Positions 10,001 through 25,000 of a stretch of 64,000 nucleotides of DNA are shown here, piece after piece. Both the position numbers and the translations under genes were made by a program. The stretch is taken from contig CM039192.1 of assembly GCA_008360975.2 (NCBI GenBank), positions 13,455,242 through 13,519,241 on the forward strand, read 5' to 3'. The notes under the pieces are model-generated. The model ran no database searches and was not told where the DNA came from. It saw only the letters and a program-made list of their open reading frames with translations. Numbering within the stretch: the first letter of the stretch is position 1; each line of letters begins with the position of its first letter. Origin of the DNA: Lichenostomus cassidix. Lineage: Eukaryota > Chordata > Aves > Passeriformes > Meliphagidae.

Positions 10001-13000
10001 TTGCATGTATTATTGCCTCTAAATGAAGAAAGGCTGCAGGGAACCAAGTAACTACTGAGTTTCCTTTAAAGTCCTTTTGGCAGCTGACGTGGGAAAACAG
10101 TATCAGCTCCTGTATGTCAGAGACAGTATTAAAAGAACTAATTTGAGTTAGGTTTTAAGCTTTAATTAGTTTTGTGGAACTGGTGCCTATTACTTTTCCA
10201 CGTGTAATGATTCTTAATTCATTACAGAAAGTTTTATTTTAAGCGATGTGATAAAAATTACAGAGAGAAAGTTCTAACACTAAAACCCCCAAAGAAGATT
10301 CTTGATATTAACATTCCTTTGAGATGCAACTGGCTTTAAATTGTGCTGAAAAGTGCTCCTTTTGAATGAGGAGGAAGTAGTGGTGTGGGACATCTTTCAA
10401 AGTTTGTGCTGCTGTGGGGAATGGTTATTTGTGGCACAGTTGTTTAAATGTTGGGTTTGTATGTGAGCCATTTCCAGTCTTCCTCTGTTGCTCATGGTGT
10501 CACTTGCTTTGGCAGGAAATGAGTTGGTTATCTTTTTGGCTGACCAGAAGGAACCCTACTTTAAGCCCCGTGTTAAGCTACCAATGAAGTAAGTATGGAT
10601 ATTCAATGCTGAAGCAATGCAAGGCTGCTTTCCTTGAAAGTGCCTCTCTGTGCTCAGTGAGAATGTGACTGGAATTGTCTGTGTTACCTCTTTGACTTGT
10701 TGTTCAACTTGGCCTTAGAGCTCTAGTTCTTTGACCAGTTTCCTGATTAATTAATTGATACATTTTTTTGTTTTGTTTTGATATTATTGGTCAGATGACA
10801 GCATTTGTGGAGATGAGTTTTTGTCACTCATGTTGTTAACTAATAAGTGTGACTTCCCACCCCTTATGAAATGTCTTTGGTTTGTGTTTTGTCCTCAAAT
10901 TAGTATTTAAAATACCCATATGTTGGAATACTTGTGCAGTTGATTTGGATCTTCAGGATTTTATTTCCTATGAAGCAAACTGTCATTGATATCATACACA
11001 GGTCTTTGTGGTGGGTAGATTTAGTCTCAGTCCCAAGACATGTTTTCAGGGAAATTCATCCAGTTGCTGTAGTTACTAATGGAATGCAGCCAATATCATC
11101 TGCTTTAGAAGAGACATGAAGAATGGTGTTCTGGTATTTCAATGTAGACATCTGTTCCATTCTCAGGTTTACATGTGGCCTTTTAAAAAACATCAATTTT
11201 TAATAAATGTAAACCAATCTGTTTATGTGCATATATATGTCTAGCTTTAATATCCTCTAATACTATTATGGTTTTTGCTTATGAATAATGTTTACCAATA
11301 GTATTATGTTTATGAAAAGTTAAATTGCTTTTATAGCTCAGCTTCATCTTCTGTATTCTACATATTTTGTTTTCCTTGTTCCCTTCTGTCTTCGAATGAG
11401 CTAATTTGTTTAATGCATTAGAAATCATCTGCTTTTAATCCTTAACAATTATCTGTGTGTGTAAAGCAGAGTCTGAGTAGGTAACCAAATAAAAAAAGAC
11501 AGGAAGAACAAACAAATGTAGGGAGGAGTGGTGAGACCTGGCAAAGGATAGAAGGAAATGGCTCTGTCTTTTAAAAAAATTTACCTATGCCTGACTCCTG
11601 GTGTTTAAACAGATCCTGTTGCTTTATGCTCTTGCTCTTGGATTGCACCCAAAAGATCCTGCTCACTGAAACACGTTTCAGAGGACTGGTTTTACAACAA
11701 ATGCAAGGATTTCATGAAGTGTTGATAGAATTAACAAACAAGAATGCCTGATAGCTGAAGTTTAGAGTTAAAATGTCATTTTCCTTAGACAAAGACAGCC
11801 TGTCAAGTGCCTGACTTCAAGATACTTTTGCAAGAGATAAAGACTTTATCATAAGCAACGTTGTTGCAGGGTAATATTGTATTGGACCAACTAATAATAA
11901 TTGGGCAAGCCTTTGGCCACACAAGCTCTTTTCTCATGCACACCTTTTTACAATTATTTGCATGTGGGGGCTTTTGTTTTTAATTGCAGATCTCTCGGTG
12001 TCACCATAACCAGTGTAGTTCCTGGAGATTATGATGGAGATTCCCAAATGGATGTCCTCCTCACTACCCAGGCACCAAGTCATGGCAAAGATGAACTTTC
12101 AGTGTTTATTTTCTGGGGACACAATCAAACATTAGGTGAGTTGCTGAGACTGCTTATTAATAAGATTGTTAGACTTCTTAATAATTCAAAGTAATGTCAG
12201 GAAATTACAATTCCCTTTTACAGTGTAGTGATTGTTTTTACATTAAATAGGGATTAGCAGCTATTCTGCTTCATACCCATATATTATCTTGCTGTTAGAC
12301 TGTGTTCAATAATGAATGAAAGAGAACAATGCTAAAATGCTTGCACTATATTATGCAACAGAGGTAACTAAGCATTATTCTAATTTGGCAGTAACCTATT
12401 AACTGAAGAGCTGCTTCTCATGGCTCCCCCATCATGCATGTCAGCTTCACAAAGATTATCTCAGAAGATTTATCTTCAATTTAAAATGCATAGAGAACCT
12501 GGTGTGAGCTTTAGTGCATCAAGTTTCAAAACAGCATACCTAAACCTGCCAACAGTAATATAACACTTCTGTATGGTAAACCAAAATCTTTCTAGACACT
12601 GACACACTAATGTAGGTGTTGGAAGAGAGGTTTCTAGAGTCAATATTGCTGGAAGTTTTCAAGAACATCAGAATGAAGTTTTCAGGAGTCTCTTAGCATG
12701 TTCCAAAGATTCTCTCTTTGGGTAGAGTAATGGACTGTGTGAACTCTTGAAGTCTCTTCCGTTTTCTGTTGACTCTGCTAGGAAAGGGGTTTGGGAAGAA
12801 TTTAGGGTTTGAACAAGGACAGATGAGCACAAGGAGATACCCTTTAAGTCCACAGAAACTAATGAAGAGTAATCACTATTGGAAACAGCTGTGTCATGAG
12901 ATAGTTACAGATGAGGCAGGTCAGCCTTAGACACCATTGCTTCTGGCTTTAATCAGAGCTGAAACAAGCAACCTGGAAAAGTGCAATGAATCAGATAGTA

Positions 13001-16000
13001 AAAGAATAGCAGGCATCTGTAGTACTGGGAAGAATATGAAGGATTAAGTTATGCTGTCTTGTTTCTGAAAAAAGCAGGTATTAGGGGACGCACAAATGAG
13101 CATTGGGGCCTGGAAGAGGAGTCAGAGGTTAAAAATTCGGGCAGTGGTTGGTATGTAGTGAGCCTACTGGGAAGGTATGGGGTGCCTCTTTGGATAATAG
13201 AAGTGTGACAGACTAATCAGTAGGAGGGGATTGTTGTAAAAAATGTGGAAATTGTGAAGAGAAACATTATGGAGAGAGGAGGGAAATGGGAATAATCTGG
13301 CAAGGAGTTTGGATTACAAGTAGAGGTGAAGTCTAAGGTGATAACCTGATTGGGACTTAGTCCTCACTGCCCACTTAGAAAGTCTACCATTAATGCTTAT
13401 TTCATATACTCAGTGTATATAATTAAGAGTGTTTTGCACAGTGGCAAAACATCAAAGAGAAGTCTAACATGCAGTGTGAAATTTTAGCCTGTCCTCATCC
13501 CACCTGTTTCAGATTTCCTGTATCTGTGTGATTGCAGTCATACACAGAAAGAGGTTTCACTAAGATCTACTTAGAATAATTTGTTGAGGAGTTTAGTGGA
13601 AAGGGAAAAAGCCTTCAGTATTTTAACTGTAATTCACCTTCCCTGCAAAATTTCAGGAAGGCATTTAGTTGTTTATGTTAAATGGTGCTTTTTTATCATA
13701 AAACTGATGGTTTTAAATGAATGGAAGAATTATGTCTTAGTTGAAAATGCAAATATCAGACTATATTGGTAACTGAATCAAGTTAATGTTTTTTGTTTTC
13801 AGATCTTAACCATAAAACTATGTTAAATAAGACTTTTCATGATGAGCCTCTAGTAATGGAGTAAGTATGACCTACATTTTTAGGAAACCACATTTGTAGT
13901 GGTGACTAAGAACAACTTAAATATATTTTAGTGCTGGAATTTGAAACACGTGCTCTTTATCTTTTAAGAACAGGGTGGCTTGTGTAATGTCAACTGATCT
14001 AACAAAAGATGATGAACCAAAATAGTTACTTTTACAAGTCTTGTGTATGATATTATCCTGGCAATAGTAACTACATGATCTTTTAATTTCTTTAATTTCA
14101 GTATTCTGAGTTATTCAGAAAAGAAGATATTCATTTTTCAGTGGATTTTGTAAAGCAAAAACCTTACTGGCTTACCAGAATGAGCAAATATCCCTTTCGC
14201 AATGTGCTTGCCTCTGTGTGAAATGCTGAACAAAAAAGTGGGGGGAGAGTAGATCTGGAAAGTCAAAGCCCAGGCAGAGTGTGAAATACTGATAGACCTT
14301 TTCCTGCTGCCAGCAACTCAGATGAGAGCCAGAATTCAGAGTGGACTCACAGCTGAGAGTTCTTTGTGGCTCAGTGGGAAAATGCTAACCAAGTAGAGAT
14401 TAGTTTAGAACAGGTAGTTTGAACTCCTGTAGTGACTGAGGTGGTGCTGGCATTGTTTTCCATTTTCAGCTTTAATGGAGACCTGATTCCTGATGTGTTT
14501 GGTGTCACGAGTGATTCGAGTAAGCCGCAGATCCTGATCGGCGGGTAAGCTGAGGGCTCCGGGGGCAGCATGGCTTTGGGAACTTGGGCATTGTGCATCC
14601 ACTTCTCAGTAAAGTGTCAGATTCCTGTTTAATTCATCTGTGCAAATGGGAATCTTTATTTCCATGTATCTTCAAACATGCAGTGGCATTCTGCATCTGA
14701 TCTTTAAAGTGTTATTTTATAGGGGAAGCAGACATTCTGTGAGAGCTGAGAAAACAGAACCCCTGATATTTGACTTCAGAAATAGGAAAATTGTTTCTTG
14801 GAACAATTAGTTCTAAGAGGTTATAGTCTCATTTGTTTAGTAATTTTAATATTTAGTATTATAATCTGTGTTATGGAACTTGTGCTGTACAAAAGCTGCT
14901 TTCAGTCTAATAGATGAAGTGACAAATAGATGATGCAAGAACTACTGAAACAGATCTTATAAATAAAGGGATGGCAAAAGAAAAATATGCAAGTGTTTGG
15001 GGTTAACTTAAAAAATAAAGCTCTCATTAGCTGGGAAATTATTTATAATGGGAAGGTTGGACACTATAGGAAATCAAAAGTACAGGAAGTGCAGGATGTA
15101 ATGGTATTAAACTATATATATTAAGGAAAATATAGAGGAAGAGATTTATGAAGTGGCATAAAGCAGAGGTGACTAAGTAGCAACATAAGTGTGCATGCAA
15201 GTGATGTTCTGTGTATCACATCCTTTGTGTTAAGGGGTGCCTCAGGCCACTCTTGGGCAGATAGAAGTTTACTGAAGTCTTATGAGATGAGATTACAGCA
15301 AAGGGGACTAAGTTTCATTATTGAAATTTCTGCTAGGTCTGAAATGTCTAGAATGGGACCAGTTATCAAATACTGGAATAAAAATAAAGGCACCCTTAAC
15401 AAGGACTATGCAAAGGATTATTTTTCACTGTTTCAGATATGAATGCTGAAATCAAAGCATAACAAAAGGTTCTTTCTCTACGGGCTCAGAAGAGACAATC
15501 TGTAACAAAAAAAAATATAGACTAGCAATGTCTCTAAAATTGGGCAGCATATCAAAGAACTTTAAGTCTGTCATTTGAAAATAAAAACACCTATATCTGT
15601 TCTAACTGGCTCTTTTCCTCTCCTAGGGTAAATAACATTTTAATGTGTCAGTGGAAACTATGCCCTTTTTGGCAATGTGGTTTTGTTCTTTAATCCCAAT
15701 TTGAATTTTATCACCATACTTCTGGCATATGAAACCAATTTCAGCTTCACAAGGAAGTTTCTGAACACTTTGCAATGATTATATATTAAAAAATTGTATC
15801 AGCTTTTGAAGATATGGAAAAGGGGGAAAGATTTGTTTCATTTTGTTGAAATTCTTTCAGGAGCATCAAGATATAAATGAAGTTACTCATAGCTCAATAA
15901 AAGACTGAGTGCTATAGGTAACAGCATAAGCCATGTTTTGTACATGGAAAACAGCTTTGTCATCTGCTTAGAAAAACACTTTCCTATTTTAATCTAAAAT

Positions 16001-19000
16001 GTTTTAAGAAAGCTATATGACTAACTTCACTAGCAATCTTCTAGACAATACGTAGAAAAACCTAGAGAAAATATTTAATTATTTCTTTAAAATTAGTTGA
16101 TGTATTTTAACATTTCTAAGACTTAGTTATGATCTCTGGGAAGTAATCAGAATATTTCTTTTCTTACTTCAAAGATAGTCATGGAAGATAAGGACTTCAG
16201 TAATATGTATGTAATGTCACTGGAATAAATGAAGTAATTCCAGACTAGTAGTAGTAATATTTGTGCCTGTTGTTGTATAGTGCATATTGAGATTTTCCTG
16301 AGTGTTTTAGCTTAGGGTTCTAAAAGACACATATCTGATGATTCAGCCACTGTGACTTTTGAAGGATTTGTTGCACTTCAGTGCTAATAGGGAGGTTTGC
16401 TGGAAGTTCAGCCATTTTTAGAACAGAAACCAGCAGGGCATGTATATTTATAAATAAATAAAAATATCACCTGCTTGAGAAATTACATAATTAGCTAGTA
16501 GTCCATCATAATGTGAGAGTTTAATTCATGTGTTGATTTTTAAGTGAGCTGAAATAAAGTATGTTTATATGCAGCAGGCATGGGCTGCACTAACAGCATG
16601 TGCTCACTTCTGCTCTTGTTTATTAATCAAAAAGTAGATTCCAGAAGTATAGCTGTTTGAGGAAACTGAGAAGGGCAGGGATCAGTATCTTAGGATCTGC
16701 AGTGCATTTAAAGCCTTGGTACTAACTATAACTTTGTTGGTAGTGATACTTCTTCGTGCAAAAAAACCCCAAAACATTGCTTTAGCAAAGTTAATAAAAT
16801 GGAACTGAAGCCCCTGTGCTATGAATCATCTTTCACAGACCCTTTCAAGCAATTACTTGAGTTACTAAGTAAGCTAAGTAGTAATTTTATCTTAGCATTA
16901 GGAGAACATGCTTTCTGGCCAATTTTATTTAAAGTTTCACAGTTTTTTCCAGCTATATTATCATGATTAACAGTCCCTACACATTGATGAAATGTATTGC
17001 TTTTTATTCCTGTCTGTAGGAACTTGTCATGGCATCCTGCGTTGGAAACTCAAAGTAAAATGTATATACCACACTCCCATGCCTTTATAGATTTAAATAA
17101 TGACTTCACTGCTGGTAAGTCATAGAAGTGTTAAATACCATCCTAAAAATAATTATCACTAAGTATACAATGTAATGTGTTGCAACTTCCTTCGGTAATT
17201 GTATGATTTTGCTACTTCTGATTTGGATATTTAATTACTTAATTTTAATATCTACAGTTGGAAAATTCTAGGTTTTAAAAAATAACTTTCAAAATAAATA
17301 CCCTAATAGCATTTTCTACTTCTTGCTGATAATTGTAACTAATGCTTGTTCTGAATGATGTTGCGTTCACCATTAAAGTGTTGTTTCCTGCTTTTCACAA
17401 TGCTGTACTCTAGTATTCAGCTGGCAACTGCATCAGGGCTGCAGTTTCTTCATCTTCAGTCTGAAAATAGTTCGATGGCTTGATTCAGCAGAATGTTTTT
17501 AAGACTGGACTTAAAATTTTTTTCAAGGTTTCATTATGACTTCATGCTATTTTGTTGTAGTTAGTTCTAGCACTGGTAGAACTAACTGTATTCTTCCTTT
17601 ATTTGTTTGGGGTATTTTGTCAATGCAATTCAGTTACCATGATGAATCTATTTATCACTTACATACCTGGCTTATACTTCCAGGCACATTTAAATATTGT
17701 GCTGAATTTAATTTCTTCACACGCTAAATTAATTCTGAAATGCTTTATCTTCTGCTAGATGTGCAATGTACATCAATTCATATATGGTAATTTTTGGGAA
17801 GAGAGCTTATCTTTTTCCTGTTTAGTTGCATGGGAATGAGAGAGGAATGAGTCCATAAAATTAATTAAGATGCTTATAAATGTTGGGGATTAAGTTAATT
17901 GCTTTAGCATGCAGTCAAACCTTAATATTCAGTTCTGGCATATTGCTATGTGAAGCTGTCAAGTGGAAATTCCAACTGGAAAATTAAATATATGGTTGCT
18001 TACCATAATGAGTGTCATGTAATAACCAGTTCTAACACACTTAGTTCTAGAAGCCTTTTGGAATTTTGTTTTAGTGGCATAGATGAGCATTCCAGGTAGC
18101 ATTTTAAGTTGAGTACATTAAAATCTAAACTCAAAGGTGAGTAAGGGTACAAAGTCTAAGTGTCTTACATTGATCAGCTACAGACTGATCAATTTTTTGA
18201 GGTTTTTGAGAGCTGCCAGACTAAAAAATGTTCCAAGAGTTCTGGTTAGTGCCACTGATATGAAGAAGCTCCTCCATTAAATAGAAATGAGAGTCAGTAT
18301 CTTTCTGTGGGTCTTGCTGGGAGCTTTTATAGATTCATATCTATTTTTATATATCAAGATGTGAGTAGAAGCTTCTGTGGAGCTCTTCCCATAAAGATCC
18401 TGACTTTTAGTTACTTGTAGCAGCAAGGCTGTGACACCTCAGGCTGAGGTACTATGTTACAATGTTATGTATAGTGCTGTGGGAAGTGTTACGTTACAGG
18501 AACCTGGGGAAAATTGTAAGGAAAATAATTCATTCTGACAAGAAAACTGGAGAAAATATTACAGGATTATTATTTTTTAAAGTCATGTTTTATTTCTGAG
18601 ATGAAAATGATAAATTACTTTTACTGTCCCTGTGAAGATTGGACTAACTGGGAATAAGACATATGTGGCTGAAAAATAGTATCAGTATATCTGATATTTC
18701 ATGACTGATGTGTTTTTCCCAGAGTGCTTCCTGCCAAAATGAAAAGTCACCAATCCTGTGGTCCTGCCTGCACATTTATGGCAGTTCCCTGACACCAGCT
18801 CTAGTCACCACTTGGCACTGGGGCTGCCGAGGAGCACAGTTCATTTTCACTGCAGTTAAGTTGATCCAACTCGCCATGCAGGATTGTCAGAGCCAATGTA
18901 AGCACAGAGAAAAGGTTGACTCCTCTTTTAGTAGCAGCAGTTGTAGCCTGCCTTTAACCAAGCATGAAATTGTACCTTGAGTCTCACTGTGCCTCTTCCA

Positions 19001-22000
19001 AAAAATACCTATGCAGTGTTCTCACTGTGTCTGCTCTAATTTGTGTGTCTGTACAGAGCTGGGCAAGTGACTCATAGGTAGTCATCAAAGTAGTCTGGTG
19101 ATAGAAATTAAGGGAAAAAAGGGCAAAACAACAAAACGTGTAAGTGTGTGTGCAGTGCTGGTGGGACTGTGATGGGAAATGCACTGAGCCAGGCAGCAGA
19201 GGCAGTGCTGGGTTACCAGTGTGCCCACGAGCAGGGTCTTTCTCCATGGAGCCTGGAACTGCTTGGCTCACAGAGAGCTGGGGAGGAGGAGAGCATTCCT
19301 GTGACTCAGGATTCACCCACACAGCCATTCTTGAGCTGGAACAAAGCCTCATTAAGAACAGGGCCTGGTGCACATTAGCATTGTATTAATTAAAAGGGAG
19401 GCATTGACAAGGTGCAGGGTAATATCTGCCTGCTGAAATCATGTGGTCCAAAACACTTAATAATCATGGAATTTGATGCTGCTGTGGGACTTTTGGACTG
19501 AAAAATTCAGGCTGTTTACTCCCAGGCAGTGCTACTATTCATGAATATAAAGATACAGTTGCACCTAAAATGGATGCAGTGAATTTTGTTTGCAAATAAA
19601 TGACCAGGACATGGCAGTTTACTTGTACTTGGTGGGTTTTTCACAGGTTTTTTTAATGGTTTTTCTAATATTCTGCAGTATTTTGGGGGTCTTTGTATTC
19701 TGTAACAGATGCAGCCAATTTGATGATTTTTAGCTGGCCTATTTTTGGCAACTCTATCATTATAAACAGCTTAGGAGATTTAAAGTGTGCTTGACATAAA
19801 AAAAAAATACTCTCTCTGGGCTGAGAAGCTTTTTGCTAGTTTATTGCCTAACCCGTTTTCAACCTGCTGATATTAAACACTCAGAACGGAGCTTTTAATT
19901 GCCACACTTCTCATGCTCTGGGTGAAATGAAGTTGAATTGTTATGATTTCATTATATGAGAACTTGCTCATAAAGATGTGTTTAATCCCTAACAGTGCTT
20001 CATGAAAGGCTAACAGTGTAAGGATTTTATAATCCAAAAATCCTCTAACCACAACAAAGATAATACTAATCTTTCTTGGTGAGAGATAAACTGGGCTGTT
20101 TCAGAGAGTAATGCTGCTGCTGTTTTTAAAGAAAGCATCCTCACGGAGGAGTCTCAGCTCCCTATAATTATTAACTCAGTAAGTAATTCTCAGTTAGATC
20201 AGGAATTTCATAAAAAACATGCAAAAATTTGCAGTATAAAACCTTTACCAAAGTGTCTGTATGTGCTTTATAGATAATCTAAATACAAAACTTCAAGTGT
20301 CTTCTGCATGCATATTAAACATGAGTTGCTCGAGGGAGGAATATCTGGTGCACAGAGTGGCTGAGTTGGGAAGGGATGTCTGCAAATGGTCTGGCCAAGT
20401 AGCCTCCCAGCACTGTCACTGCTGGTACATGCACTGAGATAGGCTGCAAGATGAGGAGCAAATGTGGTGGCCTTTGTTAAACAGGGTGACTGGGTGTGAG
20501 TAATTCATACTCACACTTGTCATTAGTTCTTTTTAACAGCTGATTTAGGAAAATAATCTTGAGTCTAATAATAATTGGCTTGTCTGAACAGATTAACATC
20601 AGGTATATTTTGTAAAGCAAACAGTCCAGGTGAGCATTTCCAAAGCAGGATCCTCCTCCAAAGCAGGCCTGTCTTTCAAATGTCACAGTTGAAATTTTTA
20701 GGATAGTGATTATTTTGCTGCATCTTTTTTCTAGTTAACCAACTTCATTACTTTTATTGTAAACGTCCTAAAACGTCAGATGTTCGCTTAGGGCTAATAC
20801 TGTCTTTCTAAGCCAAAAGTATAGTTCCTAATTACCTGGGGGGAAAACCCAGGATTATTAAACCCTACGTTTGTTTGCATTCAGAGTTACAAGTCTTCTA
20901 CCAAGAAATCAGGCCCTAAAAATACTTTCAAAGTGCTCAAATGCATGAGACAAGCTGTCTTGGACTGTGAATCACACTGTAACTTCATACTGTACATCTG
21001 TCGATGTATCCTTGAATGCTGTGAAAAATAGCTGATGTATTAAATACTCTGCGTGTCACTTGGTTATGTGATTCCACAGCTTGGAAATGCTGGTTTTACA
21101 ACTGATCTTGTGTTGAACACCAGCACATGGTGTGTATAATTGGGGATATTTCTGGAGCTGTTTATATAAAATGAAGGAAAAATCATAAATTTGGTTTTGG
21201 GAAAACTAAAGTGGAAAAATCATTAGTCAGAAACAGCTTGCTCTAAGCTAATTGCTACTCTCTTTACTGATTTCTGGTGGTTAATTTTCTTATGTTGTTT
21301 TGCTTTGGGAATTTAGAAACCTAATGTACCAGAACGTTTACAATGTGTTTCCTTTTTGATTCCCACTTCTGAGTTTAAATGTGTAAATGTAGATAGTTTT
21401 CTTCTTGAAAACCAATCACTCAAATCACAGGTGATGTTTCTGTTGTAGACATTTAAACCTGAATTTTGAAGGTACTGTAATGCTTGATGTGAGATTCTCT
21501 GGTCGTATTTTCAGTGAATTTCCTCTTCATGGAAGCTGGTAGCATCCCTGCAGTTCATATTACCAGCAAAGCTTATTTTCTGCAGTAGATCTACATTTAT
21601 TCTCTATTAAAATATCTGGCAAGCAAAGTATTTAGTATCATTTTAAAACTTGGGTGGGGTGTGGGGGCTGTGTGTATATGTTTGAAGTCCAATTGTCCTC
21701 TCTGGTTTTGCCCCCTCCCTTACATTTCTGCCAGAGCAAATACTCAGTAAAGCCATGTCACTGTGTCATTCATTGAACAGGTACATTTTTAAAAATTTCT
21801 TAACTGTTTTAGGTCTGACAGCAGAGCTTACCTCTGAGTTTACAGCAAATACTGGAGGGAAAAAAATGTATCTTAAGATAGGCAGATATATTTCAGAGTA
21901 CTTTTGTCTGTAAAGTTTTGTTTGTTTTTCATTACTTCTACTCTTTACATGTTTGATATCTCTAATTAAAAATTCTCTGGGTGATATGATCTCCTGTCAC

Positions 22001-25000
22001 CCCAATTCCTCCACTTGTTCCTTCACAGTGTTCAATACCACAGAAAGTTCCTGGTCATAAAATCAAACCAGAGTTGGAATTGGCTGCATCTCCTGCTGCT
22101 GCTGGGACTGGGCTGCTTTTGCCAATGGCTTCTCTTAGTCATGGCTTTCCTCACAAAGAGAATCTAAGGATGGATAGAGATCTTTAGAAAAAAGAAAGAG
22201 CTTTAGGTTTAACTTCCTTTTCCTAATCTTTCTAAAGGAGCCCATAATCTCTATCTGCTTAGCAGTTTTAATTTTGAAATTGCCATTATGAAGTGTCTCA
22301 AAAGCTATTCCTTTGCAATTTTTAATTATATATTTATATAATTATATACACCAGGGAGTTATAATATTATGTCTTTATGGGAGTCAATACATGTGAGAAG
22401 TAAATTGGTTCTGCCCCAAATAGCATTTTGTTGAGAAAATGTGAATGTGAAAATGGGTTCTGAAAGCACTCTTGAGTGCCATCATTTTCTGTTCCTTGAG
22501 ACAATGTTGTTGCCCTCATTCTGAAAATAGTGTTTTCTGTCTGAAAGCTGATGTTTGAAGAGCTAAAAACCAAAAGGATAGTCCCACCTGCTCTGTGTAT
22601 TCAGAAGCAGAAATCTAAAGCATAAATTTAATTTAAAATTCTGTTAAGCAAAGCTTTTAATATATATTAATTCCTTCTGTAGTAATTTGTAATAATGAAA
22701 GGGATTTTAGTGCTTACTTACGTTGGTTATCATTGTTTATCACCTGTTTTACTAAATAGTTCCAGTAAATACTTAATAAATTTTGAAAGACCCATTTGAA
22801 CAGAATAATTTCACAATCTCTTATTATAAGCACATTTCTTGAAAATTTACCAAGACAAATTAGCTTGTTTGGAACATAGGAAGTCCTTGTGTTTTGCTAA
22901 AGGTTTTCAGAGGAGGAAGTTACTGTTTCTTGTAACTAACACCAAAAATTCATGACAAGTGAACTGCAAGCTCCTTAGCATTGATACTCATATCTGAGTT
23001 GTAAAAGCTCAATCATGTAGCCAGGCAGTAGATGATTCCATTTGCTCTAGGACAGTACTAATGCCAACATGACAAATTGGAATACCACATGTAGAGGGTT
23101 TCTCTACCTGAATGGAAAACTTACGAACTGAAGCATGAAACATGCAAGATTTTGTTTCCTATTTCTGTGTAGTAAAGAAATAAAACTGACTGTATCTAAC
23201 TTTTTTGTATAAAATTAGGTTTTTGCATACTAGAAGTATTCTACAACTGAAAGTGTGTCATTATAACTAAAAAAATTGTAAATAGTGTTTTTAATTTTGA
23301 TTTTAAATACTTTTTCCCTACCAGTGTTCAGTCTGTAATGTAAATAGAGGAAAGTTATCTCTTACTTTGCTGTAGGTTTAGTGGCATTTGATGATTTTAA
23401 CACAGTTGTTACATTACTATTATGTCAACATGCTGCAAAGCAGAGATTTTTAATTCAGCACATTATTTCCATGTAGATACAAGCTGGCACAGTTATCTCC
23501 GGAAGTAACTTTTGATTAGAGAATATGCACAGACACACCTGTTCTTCCACATTAATGAAAACATTTTTAGGCATATTTGGAGTTTGCACGTATATGTTAA
23601 GATTGGGTACTGCCTTGTACACAGTGATAGTGTTTATAATAAGGGCACTTTCTTTCCCCTCCCTTAACTTCTGAAGTAAATGTGAAATCAAGCAGTAACT
23701 TAATGTTGCTCATACCCTAGTGGCTTCTCTAGACAGTAAGATGCTGAGGGTTTTTGTTCTGAAATAAAGCCCTCTGACATTAAACAGAAAGGTCAGATCA
23801 GTCATTAGTGAAATGAATGCTCCATCTAAAAATAGTATCATTTTTTATAACACTCAAAAGTGACAGAAAATAACAAGGATAATCAGAAGTGAACTTGGAG
23901 CAGGTTCTGTATAGATAGGTTTTATTGCAATTTCTAGTTCTAGTAAGTATCAGTGTAAGTAGGGTGAGTTTAATAGTATCTGTTTTATTTACTGTTTTAA
24001 TTAAAAGATTCATTGAAACTAGCCAGTTTGAAACAGGTTTCAGAAATACCAAGTGGGGTGCTGTTGTCACTGTTTTTCTCACTGGCTCTTGCTGCCTTTC
24101 CCAACCAGGCACCAATAGTGGCCATAGCATAGCCAGGGTTTATGGAATCATTCCCTTCTGTTGGGCCTCTGGACCACAGCCAGTGTTTGGGTGCTCAACT
24201 GAGAACAGGGGGCAAATGGCAGAAATGGGTGCACAGGAAGGGAGAGGAGAAAGGAGATAGGGAAGAAATCCAGACTAAAGGTAGGGAATTTAGATGGAGA
24301 TGGTGAGGAGCAAACACTGAATGAATTTCTGCAAGAAGAGGATGTTCATTTCAGATGGACTTGAAGTTCTTAGAGGACGACTGACCTAATGGTGTGTGGA
24401 ATAAGGGAAGCATAGCTTCATAAGACTGGGTTGAGAAGAGTCTAGGATTGTCTGTGTGAGGAATACTATGGGATATGGATCAGAGCTCAACCTACTGCTG
24501 GGTGTAGAGCTGGTTGGTTGGAAACTCTTGGTGCCTGAGATGGACCACTGTAGAAATTAGTAGTTAGGTAAAGCTCCTTTAGATGTATTGCATAAACATT
24601 GCCAGAAATGTAGGTAGCCCAAGATGGGATGTGCAGTGTTCAGATTACAATTTTAGTGTTTCAGGCTGTATCTGGGATGACTTGGACATTGATACAAGAA
24701 AGATCTAAAGGCACTAAATAAACTCAATGCAGTCTAGCCAGTCAAGTTTTATGTAGCTTTCAGGGAAAATTTTTCAGTCTTCAGTGGGCCATAGGTTGAT
24801 CCAATGTCACAATTCCCTGATCCCATCAAATAAAGATGGATGGAGGTTCTATGGTTCCTCTATAACAAGCTTTAGGTTACTGGAGCTTGGAATACAGTAC
24901 TTGAATAGCTTCCCTTTTACAGGCAGAAACATATATTCTAATAATCTCTTTCCTTGTTTTGAAAGAATGAGTGCTGAATTCAGTGTTTTTCCATATATAT

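Noticed and set aside
18708..18980. 90-codon plus-strand frame in intron 6
   Set aside because: No recognisable domain, no match to ITFG1, and no supporting splice sites; typical of chance frames in intron sequence.
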